A stretch of DNA of 64,000 bases, taken from Dactylis glomerata. Lineage: Eukaryota; Streptophyta; Magnoliopsida; Poales; Poaceae. A program made the translations under genes and the position numbers. The stretch lies in the NCBI GenBank assembly GCA_007115705.1, contig QXEO01000237.1:1178001-1242000 (forward strand), given 5' to 3'. Below are positions 1-12,150 of the stretch, one piece after another (within the stretch, counting starts at the first letter, position 1; the number at the start of each line of letters is the position of its first letter). Below the pieces are notes generated by a model that worked only from the letters and a program-made list of their open reading frames with translations, searched no databases and had not been told where the DNA came from.

Positions 1-300
1 CCAGGTGGGTCCCACAGACTTATCAGTGGCGCATTATGCATAATATGCGCCACTAAAGGGTTAAATATGCGTGGCGCATATTGCAAATGCGCCATTGATA
101 AGCCAAGATATTTTGTCGACGACCCTTCTGGTGGGTCCCACAGACGTATTGGTGGCGCATTTCGAGAAGAATGCGCCACTAGTAACAAAATTATCAGTGG
201 AGCATATTTGATAATGCGCCACTAGTAAATACTAGTGGAGCATATTGATTGATGTGCTCCACTAGTAAAACATCTATCTATAAGCCTTTTCCCACTAGTG
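1..300. mobile_element. CACTA (En/Spm) DNA transposon, right end
   Basis: The segment ends at 300 in CCTTTTCCCACTAGTG, whose reverse complement starts with the CACTA terminal motif. Upstream are several subterminal units built on GTGGCGCAT and its inverse ATGCGCCAC (for example near 28-60, 148-182, 196-224 and 231-265), in both orientations, the usual arrangement for transposase binding in this superfamily. The left end and the 3-bp target duplication lie outside the window. No transposase coding is visible here. It lies inside element A. Confidence 0.75.
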
Positions 301-385
301 TCACCCAATAACAGTACCTCAGCCAGGGAAAGCGCCCCTGGTACTCAAAGCTTAAATAGGGACGTAAGATGTCGACAGAATATTC

Positions 386-874
386 ATGAACGCAGGAAGC
401 GGGATAAATCTTATATACGCAAAGACCTTACGGGCAATGCACATTTCATTGGAGTTCCTGAAACCAACTGACTGTTCCTTTCACGGAATAGTCCCAGGAA
501 GTGCCAACTATCCACTTGGTCGAATAGCACTCAACGTCTGTTTTGGAAATCGACAAAATTACAGAAGGGAGAAACACGACTTCGAAGTCATGGACTGGCC
601 ATCACAATATCATGCGATCCTCGGGAGACCCGCGTTTTCGCGATTCATGGCAGTACCTTACTACACTTACCTGGTACTAAAAATGCCAGGACCCAAAGGA
701 ATTATTACAGTAAAGGGAAGCTTCGAGTTATCAGATCTGTGCGACAAGGAGTTTCATAAGATGGCCCAAAATTTCGGCATGATGGCAAGCTACGGAGAAC
801 CCAACTGCAAAGCAAAAACACGACTACAGAGGCGACACGGCTACTCGAAGGAAAACCCAAGGAACCAGAAGTAA
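386..874 (+). pseudogene. Retropepsin (aspartic protease) region of a gypsy polyprotein, broken
   Basis: The 162-residue reading frame matches the retropepsin part of plant gypsy polyproteins. It has a region like the active-site loop near its start (MNAGSGINLIY, where the family usually has an Asp-Gly-Gly or Asp-Ser/Thr-Gly type loop), then GIVPG, a PLGRIAL strand, and a YHAILGRPAF motif typical of the C-terminal half of these proteases. The expected catalytic Asp reads as Asn, so the enzyme is probably dead. The frame is open upstream of the Met, so 386 is not a real start. It stops at 874 after a basic tail without reaching reverse transcriptase. Confidence 0.7.
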
Positions 875-1237
875 AGAAACCTCGGGTACAGCTACCCGAA
901 CAAGAGAAGACTACAGGAGAAGAAGAGAAGACTCAAGCAACATAGGAGGCAAGACATACAAATTAGTCAAGTAGGAAAATAAGGTTGTAAAAGCCACGAG
1001 TTATTCCAGGGCAATGCCCTCTAGATCCAGAACACAGGTCACTGGCCGGATCTCTTGGGTCACCCCATGTATCCTATATTACAAACATAATAAAGGCAAG
1101 TTCCTCATATTCGAGTTTATATGTCTAAAAGCGGCAAACGCCAAACACCCACAAAATGCCTTGAGTACTAAAAAATTCCCTCGGGAATCAGCCCAGGGAA
1201 AAACGCTCTCGCGGACTATAATGTATATACATTAAAA
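875..1237. other. Short non-coding stretch of element A
   Basis: After the protease frame stops there is an acidic, repetitive remnant (about 890-945) and then no recognisable coding up to the end of the antisense gene at 1238. This is where reverse transcriptase and integrase would begin in a complete element; they are missing. I see nothing else in it. Confidence 0.5.
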
Positions 1238-2685
1238 TTACAACGCAGGCGGATCTGAGTCATCCACATTAAAAGGATTCAAATAATGGTACTCGCGGAA
1301 AAACCTCGCATCCTCTTGCAGTAACCTTGAGATGATCCTTTTCGCTGGCTCTAGCGTCGCATCCATATGAACTCCAACCGTAGCTCGTTCTGAAGGCAAA
1401 CTCTGAGATATGCGGTCATAATCAAGTCTCGGATGCCACTTCCGCATCCATCCAAGAGCAAAATTAGCACCAGCAATCAGGTTCAGTTTTATAAGGAGAT
1501 GAACCCGCTGGCTCGTCCAAAAACTTTCGAGTAGTTGCCTAAAATCCCTCGGCATAGCATTATGAGGCAACATAACAGAGTACATGGTTGTCAGGGACAT
1601 GCGACAACCATCAACAACTTCGCCAATATGCTATGTGCGATCCTGAAGAAGCACGATGGCGCGACAGCGACGGAGGTTCGACCATAAGCTCTCAGTCCCC
1701 TGAGCAGCTTTCTGAAGAGCAACGATCCGCTCAGAAACCCAGCGTGATTCACCAGCAAGATCAAGGCAACTACCTACGGTGCAAGTAAAAATTAGCACAC
1801 AGCAAGCCAGAGCAAAAACAAAAGAGAAAAAGGCTCCCCGAAGACTTACACAGCAGCATCTCGCAAACAGACTCGACGATACCAATCAGAAAAGATTTGC
1901 ATTCCTCAAAATGTGCGATCCTCGCTACTAGACTCGAAACTTCATCTTCAAGATTGGACACTTATTTCATCAGATCATGGGACTTACCGACCTTATCTAA
2001 AGCAATTTGCGCCTGGCGCTTTATCAAGGATAGACGGCTCTCAAGATCCGAAATCCTCGACGAATATTCCTCACATCGACAAAAAGAATGAGGAGGCGAA
2101 GAAGTTTCGCAGTCGAACATACTAACAGGAGATAATGCCCGGGTGCGACCCGACGGTTCACCAGCAGGCGCAAGCTGGAAGTCAAGCAAAAAAAAAAGAG
2201 AAGACATACATCTCAGAAAACATCATTCAAGCCAAACACTTCATAAACAGAAAGATATTTACAACAAGTGCAAAAGCCCCTTAACTAGTTCTCGGGCAAA
2301 GTACAATTAGAAGTTCACCATAGCAAAAGAAGTAAAGATTACAAAGAAAGATTAAAACTACGCCACCTCAGCATCATGCTCCATGGCAGGCGACGCAGGT
2401 GTAGCAGCAGCTCCTGGAGGAGGCATTGTCGCACCAGAGGAAGGAGTCGAAGAAATAGGCGCAGAAGTCAAAGCAGCCGCCGAAGGGGAAATAATCGACA
2501 TGATGCCTGGCGCATACTTCTTTGCCCTTTCAAAGAAACCTCGCAATTCAGGTAGAGTCCAACCGCGGAAGGAGCTTACCTTCTCCCAGTCAATCTCTTC
2601 ACCATGGGCATAAGCAAGAGCGATGGCCCCCTCTGCACCCCGCTTCACGGAACGACCCTTCAGCAGGAGAATAGGGTCTTCAGGG
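1238..2685 (-). pseudogene. Antisense gene of element A, downstream exons
   Basis: Continuation of the antisense gene whose upstream part lies at 9625-12034; element B separates the two. The frame entering at 2685 runs to a stop at 2358 and ends in an Ala/Pro-rich tail. Further minus-strand exon-like blocks follow: a coiled-coil block near 1962-2120 (SRISDLESRL), another near 1900-1960 (NLEDEVSSLVARI), and a C-terminal block at 1238-1530 with the motif ANFALGWMRKWHP. The coiled-coil plus helical C-terminus resembles the putative gypsy-type transposon proteins (Pfam Transposase_28, PF04195) found antisense in grass elements. Exon borders are not resolved. Confidence 0.55.
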
Positions 2686-2690
2686 GTGTC
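2686..2690. repeat. Target site duplication of element B (left copy)
   Basis: GTGTC immediately before the B 5' LTR; the identical GTGTC follows the 3' LTR at 9620-9624. This proves that B inserted as one unit. Confidence 0.95.
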
Positions 2691-4204
2691 TGATACGTTG
2701 CAAACGTATCAATAATTTTTTATGCTCCATGCTTGTTTTACACCATTTGCTATATATTTTGTCTACACTTTGTGACACTTTTATGATTTATTTGGACTAA
2801 CCTACTAATAGCTGCAAAAGTGCACAATGTTCTTATTTTACACTTTTATGTGTATAGGAATTACCAAGAATACAAGTGGAAACCTTGTTGGAGTCAAATT
2901 GGGACTTTCCAGAAATCTGTGCCAGAACTCTTTTCTAAGATGGTCACGTTACGGGTCGAAGACTGCATCAAACGGAAAACTCTTCCATTACAAAGTTGTA
3001 GGGCATTTCACGGCGAACGTTCTGGACATAAAATTCACCTGATTCCGAGTCCGGACGGCCGAGCTAAGCCTGCTCCATTGCGGACCAAGATGGGGAGACG
3101 GGAATCCGAGATACTATATAAAGGGAGGAACCCTAGCTCGTGGGGGACTCCTCTACCCACGAATTTGCAGCCACCAGAGCCACGTTTTCGCCTCCCCCAT
3201 GGATCCCATCTTCATGGGGGAGGGCTCCCATGAAGCCATGAAGGAAGGGGGCTAAGGGGCGGCGCTCCCCCATGATGCCGGCGGCGGGGAAGGAGTCCCC
3301 CGCGCCGCCGCCCACGCCGCTGCTGCCACGCCGCTGCCGCCCGCGCCCTCGCTGCTCCTCTCCACCATCTTCACCGCTATCTCCCTCACATATGCAGTGG
3401 TTTATCCTCCCACACACCTCTGTACCGTCCTATGTAAACATGGTGTTTGATGCTATAATATTTATCCTATGATCTATGTCATGTTTCCATAGTTTATTTG
3501 TTCTTAGATTGATTTGTTGAATGTCTTTGGTTCATTAGAGTTGTATGTTGATATGGTACTATCCTTTGGTGTCCATTATATTTATGCGCGCATGGATTAA
3601 ACATCATAGGGTTTATAGTATGTGTAAGAGGAAGGGGGAAGTCCTGCCGGAGTGACAGAGACCTGAGGACGCGAACCGGAACGTTGCACGTATGGGAGTA
3701 AGATGACCATTAACTTAAGGCTATGGTTGGGGAAACCTTAATGCATTGTTAGTATTTGCAGATGCTTGCTAACAATCCAATCATATAGTACTTATATTTC
3801 CAAGTAGTGAAGTGCTTGTATATTTAGCCTCTCCCACATAGAAAACTGCATCAAAGACAATGAACCCGATTTATTCGCTAATTGAACTTAGACAAAGCCA
3901 CCACTATTACCACCACTTTTCTACACTCATGGTACTGTTAGTTTATGGTTACTTAGTATATCTTATTGTTGCAGCACTAACAATTACTTTCTTGTATTTA
4001 TTATCCTGCAAAGCTATCTCTCATACCCGAATCGTTGCTCTAGTTTTATTTCCTAGATGATACAAACGTTTAGTGTGCGTAGAGTTGTATCAGTGGTTGA
4101 TAGAACTTGACAGAATATTTATCCTACCTTTAGCTCCTCGTTGGGTTCGACACTCTTACTTATCAAAAAGGCTACACACGATCCCCTATACTTGTGGGAT
4201 ATCA
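2691..4204 (+). repeat. Element B 5' LTR
   Basis: 1514 bp, starts TGATACGTTGC and ends CTTGTGGGATATCA. It matches 8119-9619 throughout, with scattered substitutions and small indels, including a copy difference in a GC-rich CCGCTGCTGCC tract near 3316-3345. Divergence is clearly greater than for D or E1/E2, so B is older. A TATA box lies at 3115. Confidence 0.93.
3115..3122 (+). promoter_or_regulatory. TATA box in B 5' LTR
   Basis: TATATAAA followed by GGGAGGAACCCTA. It is conserved at 8541-8548 in the 3' LTR and is a plausible start for retroelement transcription about 425 bp into the LTR. Confidence 0.6.
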
Positions 4205-4214
4205 AGACCTTTTC

Positions 4215-4232
4215 TGGCGCCGTTGCCGGGGA
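4215..4232 (+). promoter_or_regulatory. Primer binding site of element B (tRNA-Asp type)
   Basis: TGGCGCCGTTGCCGGGGA lies 10 nt after the LTR end. A site of this kind, complementary to the 3' end of plant tRNA-Asp, is characteristic of Athila-type gypsy elements. The tRNA assignment is from general knowledge, not an alignment. Confidence 0.75.
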
Positions 4233-7200
4233 GCAATAGCGTGTGGGTGAATATTCTTGTGTGCACTTGTTTGCTTTATCTCTAAGTAGTTGTTTACTTT
4301 CAGTTTTAAGTTGTTCTCTATCTTTGTATGGATAGGGAATGCAAATTACAAAAAAAAATAGTTGTACTTGTTACCTAAAAACGTTTTCAAAACGGAAAGT
4401 GATTGGAAAGATGAGTAATGGTTAAGTGGGGGTCGACCTTGAACACTTGTGTTCATGCCTATGAAACCGAAACAAATCTTTTCATGGAAGCTTTTCAGTT
4501 AAAAACTTGTACATATTGTGTATATTGTATATATTGTACATATTTCTTTGTACCATAAAAGTAAAGTGATAATTGTAGTTCCTAGTTACTTGGAAGTTGA
4601 TAGTTTTGCTTTGCTGTCCAAAAACAGATTTTTTGTGCTTCACCGTATAAAATGTTTAAAATCACCAGAACGTGATATTGACCTGAAATTTCTTGAGTGC
4701 AAAGTAATGCTTATTATCTTTCTTTCATTAGACTACCTTTTTCTGATTTGAGTTACGTAGCTGTCTCAAAAAATTCGATTTTCACTGACTATTCTATTTA
4801 GACAGATTTCTATGCTTCACTATAAAAAATCGTGAAAAATCTCAGAACAGTGTTTTGATCTGAAATTTTTTGTGCATGAACCTGAGATTATGATCTGTCT
4901 TTCTTTAGTTTGGAGTTTTTAGATTTGAGCTACTTAACTATCTCGTTGAGTGTCATCTTTACAGAATGTTCAGTTTTGACAGATTTCTTAGTTTATTCAA
5001 TATTGTACTTGGTGTTATTAGGACCATTAGTTTTTTGACGGACAACGGAAATCATGAATACCTTAGTATATACAGTGGCTAATGTTGAGTATAGATTATG
5101 AAACTTGTCAATGCTTGAAAATTAGTAGATTTTATTTAATGAGTACTAACCCTACTAATGAGTTTTGTGAAGTTTTATGTGGATGTAGCTTATAAGTTCT
5201 AATCAATATGGTGATATGAGATGAACAAGAAGACATGAGAGCTCAAGCTTGGGGATGTTTATGTGCATCCCAAGAATATATTCAAGAAGATACAATCATC
5301 TAAGCTTGGGGATGCCTGAGTCATCCTCCTATTCATCAACTAACATGAGGTTCTCTCCTTCATACTCTATATTACGCATCCACATGATATGTATTGTGTT
5401 AACTTGTATTATAGTTGCTTTTATATGTCTTGGTTTTATCTTCTTTAGTTTTATTAGGCTCTTTATTTTGTTTTTATTGCTTCTTTACTTTCACTTATAA
5501 ATTGAAAACAACAAAAATAGTTCCTTTTGTTTTGCTTCTTTGTTTGGTTCTCTATTTTGTGCCTAGCTCAAAGACGTTAAAGAAAAGCACTCTTGGGAGA
5601 TAACCCATTGTTTTATTTTCAGTACTTTTTCTTTTATTTGAGTCTTGGAAGTTATTACTACTTTAATAACTGCTCCTTATCCTTTTTATTCCGTTGTTGT
5701 GCCAAGAGAAGCCTCTAATTCGAGTGAGGTAAGATTTGGGGATGTTGCTGTCCTGAAACAGATTTTCATACTATACTATAAAAATTCGTGAAAAAATCTC
5801 TGAACATCTTTTGGACCTGCGATTTCTTGTGCTTATTCCTCAGGTTATATCCAAACTTTTTGATTTGAGCAACAGAAAACCCCTTAAAAAATCGACCTTT
5901 GTCAGCTGTTCTGTTTTGACAGATTTCTGCCATTATTCATTGTTGCCTCTCGAACGCTTTCTTTTTGAGTTCTTTCGATCACGGAACTTTTGGGGAAGTT
6001 GCTAGAGTAGTATATGCTTTATATGTGGTGATTTTGAGTTGAAACCTGAAGCAAAAGAGGTTGATTCATTGTTATGCTTACACTAATATTGCTAATAGAA
6101 TTGTGTTGAGTTTTGTATGAAGGAAGTTTTCAAGTGTAGGGATTGGAGAGTGATGAGATGAGTTGAAGAATGGACAAAAGCTCAAGCTTGGGGATGCCCA
6201 TGCAACCCCTAAGAAATATCTAAGAAGTACAAGCGTCAAAGCTTGGGGATGCCCCCGAGGCACCCCTTCTTCATTGGCAAAAATCAGGTCACCTTTAAAG
6301 ACACTATATTTTTATTGCTTCATGCACTATGCATTTTTCTTGGAGCGTCAGTTGTTTTAGTTTTCAGTTTCGTTTAGTTTAGTTTGCTACAATAAATGGT
6401 TGGACCCCAACAAATTTCTTTTGAAGGAGATGTACTCGTTTTCATTTGCCAAGAACACTCAGTTTTTCACTCTTATCGTTCAACGAGTGTTCTTCTTTTT
6501 CTGCTACTACGTTTAGTTTTCAGTTTTTGCCTTGATTTTTGTTCAGATCTTCTTATATCTTTTTATCAAGGTGTATTTTTGCCTCTGGACCATATTGGTT
6601 TTCATCAAAAGAGTTGAGTTAAAAAAGTTCTAATGGTGTTGGAAAAGAGAAAAAGATTTATGCAAAAAAGTGGTACAAAAGGAGCTTGTTTAGACTGCGG
6701 CATAGACTTTTTCATTTCATGCTTGATGTCTTTTTGATAGTATGCTTAGTGATTTTTGTTGTAGCATGACTTGTCTCGAATGACTGAGATTGCTTAATGA
6801 GCCTTTGAAAAAATCATGTGTTGTTTTTATTATTTGGAAGCATTATTTTGGTTTTCTCCTTGATGCTTTATTTGGGTTGACTTGGCGCATGCTCACACAT
6901 GTTAGACTCATACAAAGTCACCATAGGCCTCTATGATCATTTAGTTTTTGACTTTTTATGCCATCTTATGCTTCTTTTAATGTTGCTTTGTCGCTTTGCA
7001 TGATTATGGCCGTTATTGCTCTCTTAGTTGGTCGCTCCCAGTCTTTTGCTAGCCCTCGTTTTGTACTGAGTATGAGTGCTACTCGTGCATCCAACTCCTA
7101 AAAACCAAGTTATTCCAATGTGTCCACTATAAATTCCTATGCATGGTATTTGCAAGCCATTCCAAGTAAAATTTTCATGTGCTACCTTTCAAAAAAAACC

Positions 7201-8104
7201 TTCAAAATACTTCTCATTTTGTGACACTATTTTCAGCTCATGTGGACGTAGTGGTCGGATTTGCTATCTTCCATATTGTTTTATTCCAAAAAGAAAAAAA
7301 AAAGAAAAAAAGGAAAGAAAAAAAGGCACTCCTCCATGGTATGTGAATGTTGGTGGGCACCCGATGTAATCGGTTAGCCATGGTTTATGAAAGGAAAAAA
7401 GATGGGGAGGAGTGCCAATCTTTATAAAAAAGCACCAAAGTGACAATCCCTCTCTCAAAAACTTGCTTACTTTTTGTAGGGAAGATAGTAAGAACCCCAT
7501 TGCTAGTCGTTGATAAAGACAACCACCTCTCAAAACACAGTTTTTATCTCTCTGTTTTACAAATGAAAAGCTCTAGCACATGTTTAATCACTACTTCCCT
7601 TTGCGAAGGGCCTTTCTTTACTTTTATGTTGAGTCTCCACCTTCTACCTTTATGCACCATCTAAGAGAGCATAGTTGCCATTCTGAGTTTAATGTGCATA
7701 GTCCCAAAGTTTATCATTGATTGATTTATGAATATGGTTTCACTTGTTCTTAAATTATTTGTATCTAGTCACCCTTTTAAACTTAAAGGTGTCCTATGCA
7801 TTTATGTTTTGCTATTCCATGAAGGACAAGCTGAAAACTACTTGTTATGTTTTTCCATATGATTTAAACACACGTTTGACTTTCATTGTTTCATTATTCA
7901 TGATCTTTCGTTTGTGTTTCTGTTCATGTTATAACATGGTTGCTAAGTTTTTATTGTCAAGATTATGTCTCTTATGCCCATGTTTTAAGTTCTTTAATCC
8001 CAGCACTCAATACTTTATTTAGATGGTCAAGATTATGATGGTGCATGTCACCTAAAAAATTATTCTTTTGTTATCACTTACCTACTCGAGGACGAGTAGG
8101 AGTT
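4233..8104 (+). other. Non-coding interior of element B
   Basis: AT-rich DNA with no long frame on either strand. It carries four extra copies of the polypurine-tract motif AAGCTTGGGGATG (5245, 5302, 6184, 6239), a block near 5575-5665 that also follows gag-protease in element C, and purine-rich low-complexity runs near 7285-7325. The site matching the Helitron insertion point in C lies intact between 6314 and 6315. Confidence 0.7.
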
Positions 8105-8118
8105 AAGCTTGGGGATGT
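8105..8118 (+). promoter_or_regulatory. Polypurine tract of element B
   Basis: AAGCTTGGGGATGT directly abuts the 3' LTR start (TGATACG at 8119). It is preceded by CTACTCGAGGACGAGTAGG, an inverted repeat also found next to the polypurine tract of element C. Confidence 0.7.
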
Positions 8119-9619
8119 TGATACGTTGCAAACGTATCAATAATTTTTGATGCTCCATGCTTGTTTTACACCAATTGCTATATATTTTGTCTACACTTTG
8201 TGACACTTTTATGATTTATTTGGACTAACCTATTAATAGTTGCAAAAGTACACAATGTTCTTGTTTTACACTTTGATGTGTAGGAATTACCAAGAATACA
8301 AGTGGAAACCTTGTTGGAGTCAAACTGGGACTTTCCAGAAATCTATGCCAGAACTCTTTTCGAAGATGGTCACGTTACGGGTCGAAGATGGCGTTAAACG
8401 GAAAACTCTTCAATTACAAAGTTGTAGGTAATTTCACGGCGAACGTTCTAGACATAAAATTCACCTGATTCCGAGTCCGGACGGCCGAGCTAAGCCTGCT
8501 CCATTGCGGCCCAAGATGGGGAGACGGAAATCCGAGAGACTATATAAAGGGAGGAACCCTAACTCGTGGGGGACTCCTCCACCCACGAATTTGCAGCCAC
8601 CAGAGCCACGTTTTCGCCTCCCCCATGGATCTCATCTCCATGGGGGAGGGCTCCCATGAAGCCATGAAGGAAGAGGGCTAAGGGGCGGCGCTCCCCCATG
8701 ATGCCGGTGGCGGGGAAGGAGTCCCCCGCGCCGCCGCCCACACCGCTGCTGCCGCCCGCGCCCTCGCTGCTCTTCTCCACCATCTTCACTGCTATCTCCA
8801 TCACATATGCAGTGGTTCATCCTCCTACACACCTCTGTACCGTCCTATGTAAACATGGTGTTTGATGCTATAATATTTATCTTATGATCTATGTCATGTT
8901 TCCATAGTTTATTTGTTCTTAGATTGATTTGTTGAATGTCTTTGGTTCATTAGAGTTGTATGTTGATATGGTACTGTCCTTTGGTATCCATTATATTTAT
9001 GCGCGCATGGATTAAACATCATAGGGTTTGTAGCATGTGTAAGAGGAAGAGGGAAGTCCTGCCGGAGTGACAGAAACCTGAGGACGCGAACCGAAACGTT
9101 GCACGTATGGGAGTAAGAGGACCATTAACTTAAGGCTATGGTTGGGGAAACCTTAATGCATTGTTAGTATTTGCGGATGCTTGCTAACAATCCAATCATA
9201 TAGTACTTGTATTTCCAAGTAGTGAAGTGCTTGTATATTTAGCCTATCCCACATAGAAAACTGCATCGAAGACAATGAACCCGATTTATTCGCTAATTGA
9301 ACTTAGACAAAGCCACCACTATTACCACCACTTTTCCACACTCATGGTACTGTTAGTTTATGGTTACTTAGTATATCTTATTGCTGCAGCACTAACAAGT
9401 ACTTTCTTGTATTTATTATCTTGCAAAGCTATCTCTCATACCCGAATCGTTGCTGTAGTTTTATTTCCTAGATGATACAAACGTTTAGTGTGCGTAGAGT
9501 TGTATCAGTGGTTGATAGAACTTGAGAGAATATTTATCCTACCTTTAGCTCCTCGTTGGGTTTGACACTCTTACTTATCAAAAAGGCTACACACAATCCC
9601 CTATACTTGTGGGATATCA
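8119..9619 (+). repeat. Element B 3' LTR
   Basis: 1501 bp, TGATACG to GATATCA, colinear with the 5' LTR. It carries the same TATA box at 8541-8548 and is followed by the GTGTC duplication. Confidence 0.93.
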
Positions 9620-9624
9620 GTGTC
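9620..9624. repeat. Target site duplication of element B (right copy)
   Basis: GTGTC, identical to 2686-2690. Confidence 0.95.
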
Positions 9625-12034
9625 AAAGGCCTTGACGAGTTTCTTCAAGTCAGCATTTTCAACGCCCGCCTTTTGCTTCGGCCACAACCCGATGAAAATC
9701 CGTGTAAGAACGCGGCTAGCCAATCCGAAGATCTCTTGGATGGAATTCCAATTCGCCTCCAGCAGACTAACCGCAGGCATAAGAGAGTCGTCGTCTGGTT
9801 GCGCAGAAGTCGAAGGAATCCCGATATGTTTTATATAGTCGAGGAAACAAAGATACATCAGTGGAGTATAAGAATAAGCAGCTCAAGCAAAGTAGAGGAA
9901 AAGGGTATTTACCTCCAGCAAGATCCGACATCTTATTAAGGCGTAAAGCCACGGCTTGATCTCGCTGAGTCCGCTCTTTCTTCAAATCAGCCAGGGATTT
10001 TTCCATTTTCTTAACCTTATCCAGTGCTGACTTAGAGGACTTCTCATCACTGGTTTTGGCAGCAGTAGCAGCGTCAAAAGCTCTCCTGGAGGCCTCAAGT
10101 TCAGCCTCCAGGGACGAGATACGAGCATTAGCTGTCGCCAAGGCATCTATAGTAAAAAACAGGGAAAGATGAGTATGATAAAGAAGCAAAGAAAGGTGCT
10201 TGAGATAAGCAAAGTCAAGGGAAAAAGACTACCTTCGGAAGCTTTAGCAGATTTCAAATACTCGACACATTCAGTGCCCAAAGTGATAAATTTCTTCATC
10301 AAGATCTGCCAAGGAAAAAGAACGTAAGCATAAGGACACGCAAGGAACAAAAGGCAAAAAGAGAAAAACCACCACGCTCATCATCAGGAGAGCTCCTGGA
10401 CTCATGGGGTTCAAGGGAAATGTCGGTTTCCTTCAACTTCTTCGAATGCTTGGTGCCCCGAGCCACAGGAACTTTCTTGACAGAAGTTCTGGGAGCCTTT
10501 GGGGACTTCGCGGCAGGCTCAACTTCCTGCGCAGGGAATCCATCAGCATTTATATTTTTGGCAGAAGGAGCAACGGCAACATCCCTTTTCGGGTCCTCGT
10601 CGTCACTGCAAAGAAAGCCAAAGGAAAGAGATTTTACAAACTCGAAAGGAGGAAAGCAAGTAAAAAAGCATAGAGTTGGCAAAATACTTACGAGTCTAAG
10701 AGGTCGAAAAGTTCTACTCCCCCTTCTAGACCAGGGCTTCTCCGGCCACAATTCTCTGAGTAGAGGTACTCGAAGAAGCAAACTCCTCAACGTGCTTCCT
10801 CTTCTTATCCACGCCAAGATCTTCAGAAAGCGCAGGAGGAGGCGACGTCGTCGAACTGGTCTCTTCTTGTGATTCTTCGGCATCATCTCCGTCCTGAATC
10901 TCCTCAGCCTCGGGGGCTTCGGATGAAGCAGCAACTAGATCCGCCGGAATAGGTCCTTCCTCGGGAAGAGGCGGACGTGAAACAAGGAATTGATGGGTCT
11001 GTACATGAGTAAGTCAATAAAACTATCAAGACAAGCAAACTAACAGTAGCAAGAAAGTGAAAAGGCAAAGGTTGATATACAAAGAGAACATACCGCGGGC
11101 AAGGGGTGCTCGGAGTCAAAATGATTAGCGGCCAATTCCGCAATCTCGTGATCCCTAGTAAGAGTGGTAAGAGCTCTGACCCGCCTGTCGACATCTTTCT
11201 TCTCCATCAGATCTTCACATACTCAAGAAGAATCTCCCAAGCCAGAAAAGGTCCACAGCTTGGAAAAACGTGTTGCAGGGGTTAAACTCGACGTTGTACG
11301 AAGAACGCCATAAGTTGGGTACCCGATAGAGCGCCTCCTCTACCTCCTTTCAGAACTTGGATACAGGTCAGGAGTGGTGCAATTTCCTCCATATCAACAT
11401 CTGAAGGAGGCGAATCCCACGATGACAATTTCTTCAACTCCTGGGAGGCATCAAAGGGGGCAAGGCCGTACTCATCGGAGGAAGAGACCTTACGGTCTTT
11501 GATGTAAAACCATTTGGTCCTCCAACCTTGTACTGATGCAGCCATGGAAAATTCCAGGTATTGAGACTCAGCAGGAACATAGATGACAGCTCCGCCCAGC
11601 TCAGGTTTTTTCGATAAGGAGACGCTGGGGCGGAGCCGAAAGAGGGACCTCTAGAGATTAAAATGGGGTTCGATCCCCAAAAACGACTCGCAAAGAGTTA
11701 TAAAGCAGGCGATATGAAGAAGGGAATTTGGTGTGAGCTGATGAAGCTGCACACCGTACACATAAAGAAGCCCACGAAGGAACTCGTGGGCAGGAAGAGA
11801 AAGACCGCGAAGAAGAAAAGTAAGAAACATCACCCGGAAGCCGCTTTGGGGCTTGGGGATCCGCTCAGTGCTGGGGAAGATGACTGAGTCACTATCGGAG
11901 ATGAGGCCATCCGCCTTGGCCTTGTCTAGATCCTTCTGCGTGAAAGCAGAAGGTACCCAGCTCGTAGCGGCATTCATAGCCTTCCCTTTGACCATCTTGT
12001 TTTTCTCCGCCAAATGCTTTACACGCATCCACAA
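9625..12034 (-). pseudogene. Antisense gene of element A, upstream exons (PF04195-like)
   Basis: Minus-strand multi-exon gene. The N-terminal block (12034 to 11651, starting MWMRVKHLAEKNK) contains the helical motif LPAHEFLRGLLYVYGVQLHQLTPN characteristic in style of the putative gypsy-type transposon domain (PF04195). A TAG codon near 11650, where the family has Trp, breaks the frame, which then continues to 11282 (WRTKWFYIKDRK). Further exons include an acidic/basic linker near 10330-10607 and a clean coiled-coil exon at about 10146-9913 bordered by AG and GT (motif ARISSLEAELEASRRAF). The last exon runs into the GTGTC site where B inserted. Function unknown; such genes are found antisense in Tat-type elements. 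The stop plus the B insertion make it dead here. Confidence 0.65.
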
Positions 12035-12142
12035 AATGGCGCACGGAGGCTATGCAGAAGGTCGGAAGTGTGCAAAGATTGCAGCAATGGCGGCGGCGGC
12101 GGAAGCAATGAGTTGGTAAACAGTACAATTCCCCACTCTCCC

Positions 12143-12150
12143 CTTATATA
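12143..12150 (-). promoter_or_regulatory. Candidate TATA box for the antisense gene of A
   Basis: Reads TATATAAG on the minus strand, about 110 nt upstream of the ATG at 12034. This suggests that the antisense gene has its own promoter inside the retrotransposon. Not tested. Confidence 0.45.

Larger units (their letters stand above)
2691..9619 (+). mobile_element. Element B: Athila-like LTR retrotransposon without coding capacity
   Basis: Complete 6.9-kb element on the plus strand: 5' LTR 2691-4204, primer binding site near 4215, polypurine tract at 8105-8117, 3' LTR 8119-9619, flanked by perfect GTGTC duplications. No gag, protease, reverse transcriptase or integrase frame is visible in its 3.9-kb interior. 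Its 3' interior is recognisably related to that of element C (for example the block around 5575-5665 and the block around 6180-6700), so it looks like a deletion derivative of an Athila-like lineage that needs proteins in trans. It interrupts the antisense gene of element A. LTRs begin TGATACG and end GATATCA. Family name not verified. Confidence 0.9.

Noticed and set aside
3860..4060. Plus-strand frame of 66 residues in the B 5' LTR, repeated at 9275-9475
   Set aside because: Duplicated only because it lies in both LTRs; hydrophobic chance frame with no start context.
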